From Sanguibacter suarezii NBRC 16159 (lineage in GTDB: Bacteria; Actinomycetota; Actinomycetes; Actinomycetales; Cellulomonadaceae): a stretch of 64,000 nucleotides of DNA. Below, one piece after another: positions 1 through 9,030 of the stretch. Numbering within the stretch: the stretch's first letter is position 1; each line of letters begins with the position of its first letter. The notes beneath the pieces were generated by a model that saw only the letters and a list, made by a program, of their open reading frames with translations, was not told the origin of the DNA and made no database searches. The position numbers and the translations under genes are program-made. The stretch lies in assembly GCF_001552735.1 (NCBI RefSeq), contig NZ_BCRT01000008.1:124001-188000 (forward strand), in the 5' to 3' direction.

Positions 1-2
1 AC

Positions 3-791
3 TGGGACGCCGCTCAGCGCACCGGTAGCCGGTCCATCGTCGTATGGGAGTCCGACGACCTCGTCGACTGGACGCCGCCGCGCTCGGTGCAGGTCGCCCC
101 GTCGAACGCCGGGGACGCGTGGGCTCCGGAGGCGTGCTGGGACGAGGAGCACGACGAGTTCTTCGTGTTCTGGGCCTCGACGCTCTACGACGCAGACGAC
201 CCAGCTCACGAGCGCCCGAGCTACCACCGCATGCTCTGTGCCACCACCCGCGACTTCGTGTCCTTCAGCGAGGCGCGGGTATGGAGCGACCCGGGGCACT
301 CGGTCATCGACTCGACCGTGGTCGCTCACGACGGCTGGTGGTACCGGTTCACCAAGGACGAGCGGGAGCCGTCCTCGTCCACGCCGACGTCGAAGTTCAT
401 CACCGTCGAGCGGTCGCGCGACCTACGTTCTGACTCCTACGAGCCGGTCACCGACGGTGTGGGCCGCGCGGGTGCGCACGGTCCTGGGATCGAGCAGGGC
501 GAGGGCCCCGTGGTGGTCCGGTCGAACGCGGGGGACCGGTGGTACCTCTTCATCGACGAGTTCGGTGGCCGCGGGTATGTCCCCTTCGAGTCCGCGGACC
601 TCGATGCCTCCCAGTGGACGATGGCTCATGACGCCCGGATGCCCACGGGCGCACGCCACGGCTCGGTGCTGCCTGTCACGCGGGCCGAGCACGCTGCGCT
701 GCTCCAAGCCTGGGGGCCGGGCGACGCCGGGTGTGCTGACTCTCTGTCCGACCTGTCCGACGACCCTGCCGACGACCTCCGAGAGGCGTAG
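3..791 (+). CDS. GH43-like glycoside hydrolase, 5' end missing
   Basis: The open frame runs from the left edge to a TAG at 789-791, so the N-terminus lies outside the window. The visible 262 residues have five-bladed beta-propeller character: repeated aromatic-rich strands such as DLVDWT, WAPEACWDEEHDEFFVFWAS and WWYRFTKDE, with an Asp in VIDSTVV and a Glu in EQGEGPVVV that could be the pKa modulator and general acid of GH43. The missing start should carry the catalytic base. It probably hydrolyses arabinosyl or xylosyl linkages in plant polysaccharide. No signal peptide can be judged. The next gene starts 2 bases downstream, so the two GH43 genes are almost certainly co-transcribed. The subfamily cannot be assigned. 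Confidence 0.7.
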   Translation, partial: WDAAQRTGSRSIVVWESDDLVDWTPPRSVQVAPSNAGDAWAPEACWDEEHDEFFVFWASTLYDADDPAHERPSYHRMLCATTRDFVSFSEARVWSDPGHSVIDSTVVAHDGWWYRFTKDEREPSSSTPTSKFITVERSRDLRSDSYEPVTDGVGRAGAHGPGIEQGEGPVVVRSNAGDRWYLFIDEFGGRGYVPFESADLDASQWTMAHDARMPTGARHGSVLPVTRAEHAALLQAWGPGDAGCADSLSDLSDDPADDLREA

Positions 792-793
792 AC

Positions 794-1732
794 GTGCCCA
801 GTCCCGTTCTGCCCGGCTTCTATGCCGACCCCAACATCGTGCGTTTCGGCGACACCTACTTTCTCTACGTCACCACCGACGGCATCCCCGGATGGGGCTC
901 CACGTCCTTCGAGGCATGGTCCTCGACGAACCTCGTGGACTGGACCAACCACGGCGTCGTCCTCGACCTGCTGACGGACGTCTCCTGGGCCCAGGGTGGC
1001 GCCTGGGCGCCGGCGGCCGCCACGAGAGACGGCAGGTACTACTTCTACTTCACCGCCGACCAGAACATCGGCGTGGCGGTATCGGACTCGCCCACCGGCC
1101 CGTTCTCCGATGCCCTCGGGCGTCCGCTCGTAGACCGCCGGGACTACGACGACCAGCAGATCGACCCTGCGGTCTTCGTCGACGAGGATGGCACGGCGTA
1201 CCTCTACTGGGGCAACATGACAGCCCGCGTCGTACCGCTCGACGCCGCGATGACCGGCTACGACCCTGCTGAGATCCAGGTGCTCGAGGGGCTGGAGGGT
1301 TTCCGAGAGGCACCCTTCGTCGTCCGCCGCGGCGACACCTACTACCTCAGCTGGTCGATCGACGACACGCGTAGCGCTGACTATCGCGTGGGGTACGCCA
1401 CGGGCCCGAGCCCGTACGGGCCGTGGACGCAGCGGGGCCTGCTCCTGGAGAAGGACCCCGCCTCAGGCATCGTGGGGACTGGCCACCACTCGATCGTCCA
1501 GGCTCACACCGGCGACTGGTACATCGCCTACCACCGGCACGCAGTCCCCGACGGGGACGGGACCCACAGGGAGACCACCATCGACCGCCTGTTCTTCACC
1601 GAGGACGGCGGGCTGCGCAAGGTGGTCCCCACGCTGGAGGGTGTCGATCCCCTGCCGCACGCAGGTGCAGGGCAGCCGGGCGGCAGAGACGACGTGAGCC
1701 CGACTCCGTCCGCAGACCAGCGCGTGAAATGA
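794..1732 (+). CDS. GH43 family glycosidase (arabinosidase/xylosidase type)
   Basis: A 312-aa single-domain beta-propeller hydrolase. The N-terminal motif PGFYADPN puts the catalytic base at D12, the IDPAVF motif gives the pKa-modulating Asp at D124, and REAPFVV gives the general acid at E172, so the GH43 triad is complete. No signal peptide is visible, which suggests an intracellular enzyme acting on imported oligosaccharides. The GTG start is preceded by GAGAGG at 781-786, inside the end of the upstream GH43 gene. The C-terminal 30 residues are a low-complexity tail. GH43 mixes alpha-L-arabinofuranosidases, beta-xylosidases and arabinanases; the sequence alone does not decide which. Confidence 0.85.
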   Translation: MPSPVLPGFYADPNIVRFGDTYFLYVTTDGIPGWGSTSFEAWSSTNLVDWTNHGVVLDLLTDVSWAQGGAWAPAAATRDGRYYFYFTADQNIGVAVSDSPTGPFSDALGRPLVDRRDYDDQQIDPAVFVDEDGTAYLYWGNMTARVVPLDAAMTGYDPAEIQVLEGLEGFREAPFVVRRGDTYYLSWSIDDTRSADYRVGYATGPSPYGPWTQRGLLLEKDPASGIVGTGHHSIVQAHTGDWYIAYHRHAVPDGDGTHRETTIDRLFFTEDGGLRKVVPTLEGVDPLPHAGAGQPGGRDDVSPTPSADQRVK

Positions 1733-1739
1733 TCGATCG

Positions 1740-2480
1740 GTGAGCCGCTCTTCGCTGTCCATGCCGCCTCCTGGTGACGCCGCGAGCGCCCCGAGGAAGA
1801 GCCGCATCCTCGTCCTGTCCGGCCGCGGTCGCTACGAGGACCCGTGGCACGACATGGCCGCGACGTCGCACACGATCGCCACGGTGCTCAGCGAGGGCCG
1901 ACCGCACGACGACGTGGTCGTGCGGGGGGCCTTCCCCGACGCAGCGGACGACCTCGCCGACATGGACCTGCTCGTGGTCAACACCGGGTCAGGGCGCCCC
2001 GACCCTCGCCATGACGGCGACGACTCACGGTGGGTTGCCTTCCACGAGTCCGTCCGGTCCTGGGCAGAGGCTGGCAAGCCGGTCCTCGCCGTGCACCAGG
2101 CCGCCAACAGCTTCGCTGACAGCCCGCACTGGGAGCAGATCCTCGGCGGCAGATGGGTCGACGGTACGTCGATGCACCCCGAGATCGGTGACGCGACGGT
2201 CGAGGTCGTGGACGGGGACCTCACCCACCCGATCGCCGCCGGGCTGGGCAGGAGGAGGGTCGTGGCCTTCGACGAGCGGTACTCCTGGCTACGGGTGGCG
2301 GACGGCGTGCAGGTCATCGCCACCCAGCAGCACGACGGCGTGGACCACCCGGTCGTGTGGGTCAACGCGACAGGCGGTCGGCGTGTGGTCTATGACGCCC
2401 TGGGGCACGACACACGCTCGTACCAGTCACGGTCACGGCGCGACCTGCTCCTCGCCGAGGTGAGGTGGCTGCTGGGCTGA
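1740..2480 (+). CDS. ThuA-like domain protein
   Basis: A protein of about 246 aa with a class I glutamine-amidotransferase-like fold of the ThuA (trehalose utilization A) family. The core opens with ILVLSGRGRYEDPWHDM, continues through LVVNTG and PVLAVHQAANSF, and ends with a MHPEIGDATVEVVDGDLTHP segment typical of ThuA proteins. These proteins occur beside sugar dehydrogenases and glycosidases; their chemistry is not firmly established. The gene follows the GH43 gene by 7 bases and ends convergently to the regulator gene. The start is uncertain: GTG at 1740 or ATG at 1761, neither with a strong ribosome site; the core domain begins after both. Confidence 0.72.
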   Translation: MSRSSLSMPPPGDAASAPRKSRILVLSGRGRYEDPWHDMAATSHTIATVLSEGRPHDDVVVRGAFPDAADDLADMDLLVVNTGSGRPDPRHDGDDSRWVAFHESVRSWAEAGKPVLAVHQAANSFADSPHWEQILGGRWVDGTSMHPEIGDATVEVVDGDLTHPIAAGLGRRRVVAFDERYSWLRVADGVQVIATQQHDGVDHPVVWVNATGGRRVVYDALGHDTRSYQSRSRRDLLLAEVRWLLG

Positions 2481-2493
2481 CCACGCGCTGGCT

Positions 2494-2527
2494 CGCCAGC
2501 AGGAGGGACGGCTCGGGCCTGCTGGCG
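2494..2527. terminator. Convergent hairpin terminator
   Basis: A perfect 10-bp stem (cgccagcagg / cctgctggcg) with a 14-nt loop sits between two convergent genes ending at 2480 and 2551. There is no T-run, as is common in high-GC actinobacteria. It could serve both strands. Confidence 0.5.
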
Positions 2528-2550
2528 ACGCGCGACCCGCGGCGTCTGCG

Positions 2551-3708
2551 TCAGGTCTTCGGGGGACCGGAGGACTCTCGCACACGCAGGCTCGGGCTGA
2601 TGACGACCCTGTGGTGCGGGCGCCCCGGGTCGCGCAGGCGGTCGGCCAGGAGGGAGACCGCGGCGCGCCCCACCGACAGGCGTGGCGGACGCACAGCGGT
2701 GAGCGCGGGGGAGAAGAGGCTGGCCACCTCGTCGTCGTACGCGACGACCGAGAGGTCGCCGGGGACGGACAGGCCTCGTTCGTCGCAGCGCTGGACGAAG
2801 GCCATGGCCTCCGGGTCGGAGTGGATGAGCAGCGCTGTGGTTCCCGAGGACAGGCACGCGTCGATGATCGCGTCGATGCGGGCGTCCGGCGCGTCCGACG
2901 CGTAGTCCTCGTCGACGACACCGGTCCGCGACAGCCCACCGTCCTCCGTGGCCTGCAGGTACCCCGCGCGCAGGTGCCGGGCCGTGGGGCTGCGGGTGTT
3001 GACCACGAGGCCGATCCGTTCGTGTCCGAGGCCTGCGAGGTGGCGGACCGTGATGGCTGCCCCGAGCGCGTGGTCGGTCACCACCGACTCCATCGCCTCG
3101 TGGTACGGCGCGACGGTCGCGGTGCGCTCCACGAGCACGGTTGGGCAGTCGATCGACGCGAGCCACGCGACGAGCTCTGCTGAGCGCGGTGAGCTCATGT
3201 TCGGGGCCACGAGAAGGCCGTCGACGCGGCTCGACTCGCGGAGGCGCTCGAGCCGGGGAAGGTCGTCGACGCTGTCGTAGGAGGACCCGCGCAGGATGAC
3301 CCGCATCCCGCGCGAGCGCGCCTCCTGCTCGGCACCGCGGACGACGCCCGGCCAGTAGTAGTCGAGGGACGGTACGAGCATGCCGATCGTGGACGTCGAC
3401 CGTGACGCCGCTGATCGTGAGGGCACCGGGTGGTCGGGCGCGGTCTCCGGCAGGGGCGGGACGGCGTCGTCCGCGGTGGTCTCGGTGCCCGGCTCGACGA
3501 GCCTCGCGCCGCCGTGGACGCGGCGCACGAGTCCCTCCTTGGCGAGCTGAGCGATGTCCCGTCGCACGGTGACGGCCGTGACGCCGAGGAGTTCGACGAG
3601 CTCGGAGACCCGGACGGTGCCCCGGGCGTGGAGAGCATCGAGCAGCTGCGCCCGTCGTGTCACAGGGAGCGCACCACGAACAGGCGTCGTGCGGGTCTCT
3701 TCGGTCAC
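2551..3708 (-). CDS. Chimeric regulator: DeoR-type HTH fused to LacI-type sensor
   Basis: 385 aa. Residues about 17-70 form a DeoR-type winged helix (RRAQLLDALHARGTVRVSEL, then VTAVTVRRDI and EGLVRRVHGGA), and residues about 110-380 form a periplasmic-binding-protein-like sensor of LacI/GalR type (IGMLVPSLDYYWPGVVRGAE, GLLVAPNMSS, LAGLGHERIGLV, ALLIHSDPEAMAF, VPGDLSVVAYDDEVAS). A classical DeoR sensor would be a sugar-phosphate isomerase-like fold and a classical LacI would carry a different HTH, so this is a hybrid. The GTG start at 3708 overlaps the TGA of the lyase gene by 4 bases, which ties regulator and lyase into one operon. It probably senses a sugar released by the locus and controls the divergent promoter region at 5649-5851. 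Confidence 0.82.
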   Translation of the reverse strand: MTEETRTTPVRGALPVTRRAQLLDALHARGTVRVSELVELLGVTAVTVRRDIAQLAKEGLVRRVHGGARLVEPGTETTADDAVPPLPETAPDHPVPSRSAASRSTSTIGMLVPSLDYYWPGVVRGAEQEARSRGMRVILRGSSYDSVDDLPRLERLRESSRVDGLLVAPNMSSPRSAELVAWLASIDCPTVLVERTATVAPYHEAMESVVTDHALGAAITVRHLAGLGHERIGLVVNTRSPTARHLRAGYLQATEDGGLSRTGVVDEDYASDAPDARIDAIIDACLSSGTTALLIHSDPEAMAFVQRCDERGLSVPGDLSVVAYDDEVASLFSPALTAVRPPRLSVGRAAVSLLADRLRDPGRPHHRVVISPSLRVRESSGPPKT

Positions 3709-5648
3709 CGCCGTGTCTCCATCCGCACGAGAAGCGTCCCCGTCGTCGCCTGTCCGGCGTCGTCGATCTCCAAGGTCAGCCGGGTGAGCTGAGCGCCCCA
3801 CACCTGTGTGAGCATCGGGTCGTCCAAGGGGCGTACCTCGAGGGTCGGGCGTGCGTCGGCCGGGTTCCACGTCAGGAGCATAGTGCTGTCACCCTCCGTC
3901 GGGCGGACCTGGACGAGCCCGGGACCGAGGACGCTGACCTGGCCTGCGAGGAGGTAGCGCAGGCGCACGGGGATCGGGAGGGCGGAGCGGCCCGGACCGG
4001 GCGCCTCGTCCAGCTCCCAGTCATCGGTGATCTCGACGGTGCCGGCCTCTCGGTCGAGGACGGCCGTGCGCGTCCACCGCGGGACGTCCGCACGGGGGTA
4101 CGCCCCGGCCAGATCCATGGTGAGCTGCGTGCGTGCGTCCTCGATGACAGCCACGACGTCCCGCGCCGCCCGGTCAGCCCCCTCGTCCTGCCCGGTCCCG
4201 CGGATCTCGGGCACGTTGTGCCAGGCGCTCTGCATGGGCCACAGACGATAACGCTCAGCGCCGAAGGTCTGCGCCGTGTAGGTCGGGCGCCCGGCGTCGA
4301 CGAGGACGGGGACCCCGTCGACCGCGACGACGACGGTGCCGACGTCGTTGTGGTTGTGGTGCTCGCCGTTGTGCCCGCCCTTCGCGGCCAGTGCCAGCCC
4401 GTGGTCGCTGCCCTCGGCGGCTCGGGCGACGAGCACCTGGGTCGAGGGCAGCCAGACGTCCCGGACGAGTGGTGGTGACTCCGGGCGGGCGTCGGTCCAC
4501 CGCCGGTCGGCGAGGGCGAGCAGGAGGCGACCCAGCCCGTCCTCCTCGCTCGCGACCGGCGCACCTGGCCGCCGGTACGACGTGGCGTGCCGACGAGCGG
4601 CGTCGTCGCCGGTGATCAGCGACCAGCGATGCAGGGCGTGCCACGGCTGGTCACGGGGCGGACGGGCTTGGCCGTCGGCGACGTTGAGGTACCAGTCGCC
4701 GCCGAGGTGCATGCGGTGCGGGAAGGCGACGGTCTCCCGCAGGGCGGGTACCTGGGAGGCGTCGAGCGCTCCGCCCGTGGCGTGGCGGACCAGGTCGAGC
4801 GCCTCGAGAGCGCGGCAGGCGCCGTTCCACCAGTACGCGTAGCCCTCGTCGATGGCCCCGTCTGCAGGCAGGGTCGCGACGTATCGGTCGATACCCTCGA
4901 TCACGAGCGCGACGATCTCGCTGCGCTCGACGGGCTCGTCGAGGAGGCGCAGCGCGGCGGCGAGCACGTTTCCGTGGATCCAGGGGTTCCAGTTGTGGGC
5001 GCTCCCGTCGAGGCCGAGCCAGTGCCAGTCGCGGCGGCGGACGAACGGCTCGAGGACACGGGTGCGAACCTCGTGACGGACCCGGCTCCGGACCCCGGGC
5101 AGCTGGGCGTCGAGCAGGTCCCCGAGGACGTGGTCCGCCCACGCGAGCTGGCCGGCGACCTCGCCGGCGCCGAGGTCGAGGTACGGATCGGTGACCGTGG
5201 GGACGACGGCGCCGTGGACCGTGAACGTGTCGTCGTGCGCAGGCCAGCACCACGAGCTCTGCTCGCACAAGGCGATGATCCCGTCCGCTGCCTCGTCGAT
5301 GCGCTCCGTCGAGGGTGTCGCGGCAGCGGCGACGACCGCCCGGCTGAGCCTGTGCTGACGGGCGAAGACGTGGCCCTGGTACTCCTCGCGGTCGCCGTCG
5401 CGGAAGTAGCGCGAGTACTGGCGGGCCGTCGGGTGGGGCCACGGGGTGGCCATCTCGGCGTCGGCGCGCCCGACCAGATCGATGACGGTCGGGCGGTCAG
5501 CAAGGTCCCATCCCGCGCGGTCCGTAGCCGGCGGTGTGGGCAAGGCACGGGACGCGGGAAGAAGGAGGGTGCGCAGGCCGGACGCCGTCGCGGCGTCACC
5601 CCACGCTGCGGCGAGAGGGCCGGTGAACGGCGGTGAAGTGGGGGACAT
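3705..5648 (-). CDS. Heparinase II/III family polysaccharide lyase-like protein
   Basis: 647 aa from the preferred ATG at 5648. The N-terminal two-thirds is an alpha-toroid-like helical region (HNWNPWIHGNVLAAALRLL, AIDEGYAYWWNGACRALEAL). It is followed by the hallmark heparinase II/III block GGHNGEHHNHNDVG, then VPVLVDAGRPTYTAQTF and WPMQSAWHNVPEI, and a beta-sandwich C-terminus. Such enzymes cleave uronic-acid-containing polysaccharides or their oligomers by beta-elimination. No signal peptide is seen, so it may act on imported oligosaccharide. GAGGAG lies only 2 nt from the 5648 ATG, so an upstream in-frame ATG at 5684 is an alternative start. It is first in an operon with the chimeric regulator. 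Confidence 0.8.
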   Translation of the reverse strand: MSPTSPPFTGPLAAAWGDAATASGLRTLLLPASRALPTPPATDRAGWDLADRPTVIDLVGRADAEMATPWPHPTARQYSRYFRDGDREEYQGHVFARQHRLSRAVVAAAATPSTERIDEAADGIIALCEQSSWCWPAHDDTFTVHGAVVPTVTDPYLDLGAGEVAGQLAWADHVLGDLLDAQLPGVRSRVRHEVRTRVLEPFVRRRDWHWLGLDGSAHNWNPWIHGNVLAAALRLLDEPVERSEIVALVIEGIDRYVATLPADGAIDEGYAYWWNGACRALEALDLVRHATGGALDASQVPALRETVAFPHRMHLGGDWYLNVADGQARPPRDQPWHALHRWSLITGDDAARRHATSYRRPGAPVASEEDGLGRLLLALADRRWTDARPESPPLVRDVWLPSTQVLVARAAEGSDHGLALAAKGGHNGEHHNHNDVGTVVVAVDGVPVLVDAGRPTYTAQTFGAERYRLWPMQSAWHNVPEIRGTGQDEGADRAARDVVAVIEDARTQLTMDLAGAYPRADVPRWTRTAVLDREAGTVEITDDWELDEAPGPGRSALPIPVRLRYLLAGQVSVLGPGLVQVRPTEGDSTMLLTWNPADARPTLEVRPLDDPMLTQVWGAQLTRLTLEIDDAGQATTGTLLVRMETRR

Positions 5649-5694
5649 GTCTCCTCGTCGAGATCCGTCGCGGTGACCATCCATGCACATCGGA

Positions 5695-5740
5695 TGATCG
5701 TTTGTGATCGTAACAGGGGGGTCTGAGGTTGACATGATCA
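5695..5740. promoter_or_regulatory. Candidate operator: three phased TGATCR repeats
   Basis: The divergent region between the lyase and the dehydrogenase carries TGATCG at 5695-5700 and 5705-5710 and TGATCA at 5735-5740. The spacings of 10 and 30 bases put all three on the same helix face. Directly repeated sites fit DeoR-type binding, so the chimeric regulator at 2551-3708 is the obvious candidate. Inference only. Confidence 0.4.
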
Positions 5741-5758
5741 TCTTTCGTCGGTTGTATG
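5729..5758 (+). promoter_or_regulatory. Candidate sigma-70-type promoter for the dehydrogenase/DUF2264 pair
   Basis: A perfect -35 TTGACA (5729-5734) is followed after 18 bp by TGTATG (5753-5758), about 94 bases upstream of the GTG start at 5852. The third TGATCR repeat lies inside the spacer, as expected for repression. Confidence 0.45.
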
Positions 5759-5851
5759 GCGGCGTCGCTCGGAGACGATCAGAGATGCTCAGCCCAGCGA
5801 CCGCATCCCGTGCACTGATGCCTGGATGCCTTCGACGACGAAGGAGTGCGC

Positions 5852-6943
5852 GTGACCGCACCACACACCGCCGCACCACACACTGCAGCCCCCACCGCCG
5901 GCCAGGCCCCCGCCACCGATCGGGCTGCGCTCAGCGACCGCCCGACCGCGCTGCTCGTGATGGATCGCGACACCTTCGCCCTGCAGTTCGACCGCGACGA
6001 GCTCGACCGGCTGCACGCCCTCGTCGACCTCGGCGACCCGGTCGTGCTGCACGAGCTCGACACCCCCGAGGCGCTCGACCGCCTTGCCGGTGCCGAGGTG
6101 CTGCTCACCTCGTGGGGCGCCCCGGCGCTCGACGTCGCTCGGCTCGACGCGGCCCCTCGGCTGCGCGCCGTCCTGCACTGCGCGGGCAGCGTCCGCGGCC
6201 TCGTCGGCCCCGAGACATGGGATCGCGGGATCGTGGTCAGCAGCGCCGCCGAGGCCAACGCGGTCCCGGTCGCCGAGTACACCCTCGCCGCGATCATCAT
6301 GGCGGGCAAGAAGGCTCCTTTTCTCGCGGCGACCGCTCGCCTCGACCGCGACGGGTGGTCGCAGTCCGCGGGCCGCGGAGTGCTGTCCAACCGCGGACGC
6401 ACCGTCGGGGTCGTCGGGTTCTCTCGCATCGGGCGGCGTGTGGTCGAGCTGCTGGCACTGCTCGACACCGCAGAGGTGCTGGTGAGTGATCCCTGTGCGG
6501 ATGCGTCCGAGGTCGCCGCCGCGGGCGCTGTCCTCGTGCCGATCGACGATCTCCTGCGCCGCAGCGAGATCGTCTCCCTCCACGCGCCGGCGCTCCCCGC
6601 GACCCATCACATGATTGCCGCGCGCGAGCTCGCCCTCCTGCCGGACGGAGCGACCCTCGTCAACACGGCGCGGGGCGCACTGGTCGATCATGATGCCCTT
6701 CTCGTCGAGTGCTCCTCCGGTCGGCTAGACGCGATCCTCGACGTCACCGATCCGGAGCCGCTGCCCCACGGGTCGCCGCTCTACGAGCTCACCAACGTCA
6801 TGATCACTCCGCACATCGCCGGCTCCCTCGGCTCCGAGACGCGCCGGATGAGCAGCCACGCGATCGACGAGCTCGAGCGTCTTCTCGATGGTCGGGCGCT
6901 CGCCACCCCCGTCACCCCCGCGGGCCTGACGGTGAGCGCATGA
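5852..6943 (+). CDS. D-isomer-specific 2-hydroxyacid dehydrogenase
   Basis: 363 aa. An N-terminal substrate domain is followed by a Rossmann NAD(P) domain with VGVVGFSRIGRRVVELL in the position of the GxGxxG loop (GFSRIG, one residue off consensus), LPDGATLVNTARGALVDHDALL, and the catalytic-His region ITPHIAGSLG. It reduces or oxidises a 2-keto/2-hydroxy acid; the substrate is unknown, probably a sugar-acid intermediate. AAGGAG at 5841-5846 decides the GTG start at 5852; a GTG at 5846 overlaps the Shine-Dalgarno site. The stop overlaps the ATG of the DUF2264 gene by 4 bases, so the two are translationally coupled. Confidence 0.85.
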   Translation: MTAPHTAAPHTAAPTAGQAPATDRAALSDRPTALLVMDRDTFALQFDRDELDRLHALVDLGDPVVLHELDTPEALDRLAGAEVLLTSWGAPALDVARLDAAPRLRAVLHCAGSVRGLVGPETWDRGIVVSSAAEANAVPVAEYTLAAIIMAGKKAPFLAATARLDRDGWSQSAGRGVLSNRGRTVGVVGFSRIGRRVVELLALLDTAEVLVSDPCADASEVAAAGAVLVPIDDLLRRSEIVSLHAPALPATHHMIAARELALLPDGATLVNTARGALVDHDALLVECSSGRLDAILDVTDPEPLPHGSPLYELTNVMITPHIAGSLGSETRRMSSHAIDELERLLDGRALATPVTPAGLTVSA

Positions 6944-9009
6944 ACCCGCTCGCGCGCCACGCCGACCGCGCGCCGGGCGCGGACCTCGCTCCGATCACCG
7001 GCTGGTCACGTGATCGATGGGCCGGCCTGGCCGACACCATGCTGGCAGCGGTCCGTCCCTTCGCCTCCCCAGGTCACGCGCAGGTGCTGCTTCCGGGCAG
7101 GCCAGGCGGGTACGGCTCTGCGGTGGACGGTCTCGAGGGCTTCGCCCGGACCTTCCTGCTCGCGGGCTTCCGTCTGGCGGGGGAGGGCGGGCGGGATCCA
7201 GACAACCTGGCGGAGTGGTTCGCGGCCGGGATCGCTGCGGGCACAGACCCGTCGAGCCCGGACCGGTGGGTACGGCTCGAGGAGCACGGCCAGGCCAAGG
7301 TCGAGGCCGCGTCCCTGGCGCTCATCCTCGACCTCACACGCCCGTGGCTGTGGGACCGGCTTGCCCCACAGGTGCAGGAACGCGTCGTCGACTACCTCGC
7401 TGCCGCCGTCGGCGACGACACGTACCCGCGGATCAACTGGGTGTGGTTCCGCCTCGTCGTCCAGACCTTCCTACGATCCGTCGCGGGCCCGCACTCCCTC
7501 GACGAGATGGCGCAAGACCTTGCCACGCACGACACCTTCGTCCGTGCGGACGGCTGGTTGGCCGACGGCGCGGAGCGCTCCTTCGACCATTACGCCGGCT
7601 GGGCGCTGCATCTCTACCCGACGCTCTGGGCGCGGATGGCAGGCGCGTCTGACCTCGCCGCCGCACGCAAGGACACAGACCTCCTGCGCCTGGACCGCTT
7701 CCTGCAAGATGCCGTGGAGCTCGTGGGTGCTGACGGGTCGCCGCTCGTCCAAGGGCGGAGCCTCATCTATCGCTTCGCCGCTGCTGCGCCGTACTGGGTC
7801 GGTGCCGTCGCCGGCGTGCCGTCGATCTCCCCGGGTGTCCTGCGCCGGGCGGCCTCGGGCGTCGTGGGGCACTTCGTCGACCACGGTGCCCCCGACGCTG
7901 ACGGTCTTCTCACCCAGGGCTGGCACCATATGTGGCCACGTCTGTCGCAGTCATACTCGGGACCTGGCTCTCCCTACTGGGCCAGCAAGGGCATGCTGGG
8001 TCTCGCCCTCCCGCCCGAGCACCCCGTGTGGACCGCCACCGAAGAGCCGCTCCCGCTCGAGACGGCCGACCGCCTGCGCGTCGTGCGCGCTGCGGGATGG
8101 ATCGTCTCCGGGACCCGGGCGGACGGGATCGTCCGCGTGGTCAACCACGGCACCGATCACGCCACCGAGGGCGCGCAGGGCGGAGACTCACCCCTCTACG
8201 CCCGCCTCGGCTACTCGACCGCGACGTCCCCGGTGCTCGACGACGCGGCGTGGCGGGACCCGCTCGACCAGGCGGTCGTCCTCCTTGATGCTGACGGACG
8301 GGCGAGCCATCGCACCGGGATGACGGTGCTTGGTCTCGTCGTCGAGGGTGACCCCCTCGACCAGGCGCAGGTCGCTGTCGCCGCGTCGCGCGCGCAGGTG
8401 CGCTGGCTCGCCCCCGCTCCTGATCAGCAGCGTCACGGATCCGGTCTGCGCGGCGTCGCGACGCCAGCCGGGACCGTCACGACGGTCTCCCTGGTGCGCG
8501 GTGCGTGGGAGGTCCGACTGGTTCGGGTGGACGATGCCGACCCAGCGGCCGTGACCCTCCGGGTCTCGGGCTGGCCCGTCGCGGGAGACACCCCGCCTCG
8601 TGCGGTCCTCGACCCGGGACGACCGTCCGTGCGCGTCTCGGGTGACTCGGTCCGGTCGGTGCTCGTGGGCCTCCAGCCCGCCGGTGCGCCGGGGCCGGTG
8701 ACCGCGGGCAGCACGACGTCAGAGGATGCCTCTCCGCTCGGCGCGGTGGCCGTCACGCCGTGGCTCGCCGGTCCGGTCCAGAGCAACCGTTGGTGGGTGG
8801 TCGGTGCAGGTCTCCTCGGCGATGAGCAGGCCGGTGCGTGCTCGGTCGACGTCGTGAGCCCGCAGGATGCTCATGATCCTCACGTCGATCCGCTCGGTGA
8901 TGACGTCACCCACGTCCAGGTGAGATGGCCGGACGGTGTGCGTACGGCAGTGCGCGTCCCCGGCGAGGCGACGGCGCGGCGCCCAGGGGGCGTGGATGCT
9001 CCTGGATGA
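6940..9009 (+). CDS. DUF2264 domain protein
   Basis: 689 aa. The N-terminal half has DUF2264 hallmarks: GLEGFARTFLLAGFRLAGE, RINWVWFRLVVQTFLRSV, DGWLADGAERSFDHYAGWAL, LVQGRSLIYRFAAAAPYWVG and GCLGWASKGMLG-like SPYWASKGMLGLALP. The C-terminal part is beta-rich. DUF2264 proteins have an alpha/alpha-barrel fold and sit next to polysaccharide lyases and unsaturated-uronate hydrolases; their activity is not settled. The ATG overlaps the TGA of the dehydrogenase gene (ATGA). Placement opposite a heparinase-like gene suggests a role in breaking down the same uronic-acid polymer. Confidence 0.75.
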   Translation: MNPLARHADRAPGADLAPITGWSRDRWAGLADTMLAAVRPFASPGHAQVLLPGRPGGYGSAVDGLEGFARTFLLAGFRLAGEGGRDPDNLAEWFAAGIAAGTDPSSPDRWVRLEEHGQAKVEAASLALILDLTRPWLWDRLAPQVQERVVDYLAAAVGDDTYPRINWVWFRLVVQTFLRSVAGPHSLDEMAQDLATHDTFVRADGWLADGAERSFDHYAGWALHLYPTLWARMAGASDLAAARKDTDLLRLDRFLQDAVELVGADGSPLVQGRSLIYRFAAAAPYWVGAVAGVPSISPGVLRRAASGVVGHFVDHGAPDADGLLTQGWHHMWPRLSQSYSGPGSPYWASKGMLGLALPPEHPVWTATEEPLPLETADRLRVVRAAGWIVSGTRADGIVRVVNHGTDHATEGAQGGDSPLYARLGYSTATSPVLDDAAWRDPLDQAVVLLDADGRASHRTGMTVLGLVVEGDPLDQAQVAVAASRAQVRWLAPAPDQQRHGSGLRGVATPAGTVTTVSLVRGAWEVRLVRVDDADPAAVTLRVSGWPVAGDTPPRAVLDPGRPSVRVSGDSVRSVLVGLQPAGAPGPVTAGSTTSEDASPLGAVAVTPWLAGPVQSNRWWVVGAGLLGDEQAGACSVDVVSPQDAHDPHVDPLGDDVTHVQVRWPDGVRTAVRVPGEATARRPGGVDAPG

Positions 9010-9030
9010 GGCTCACGAGTCGCGCCGCGC

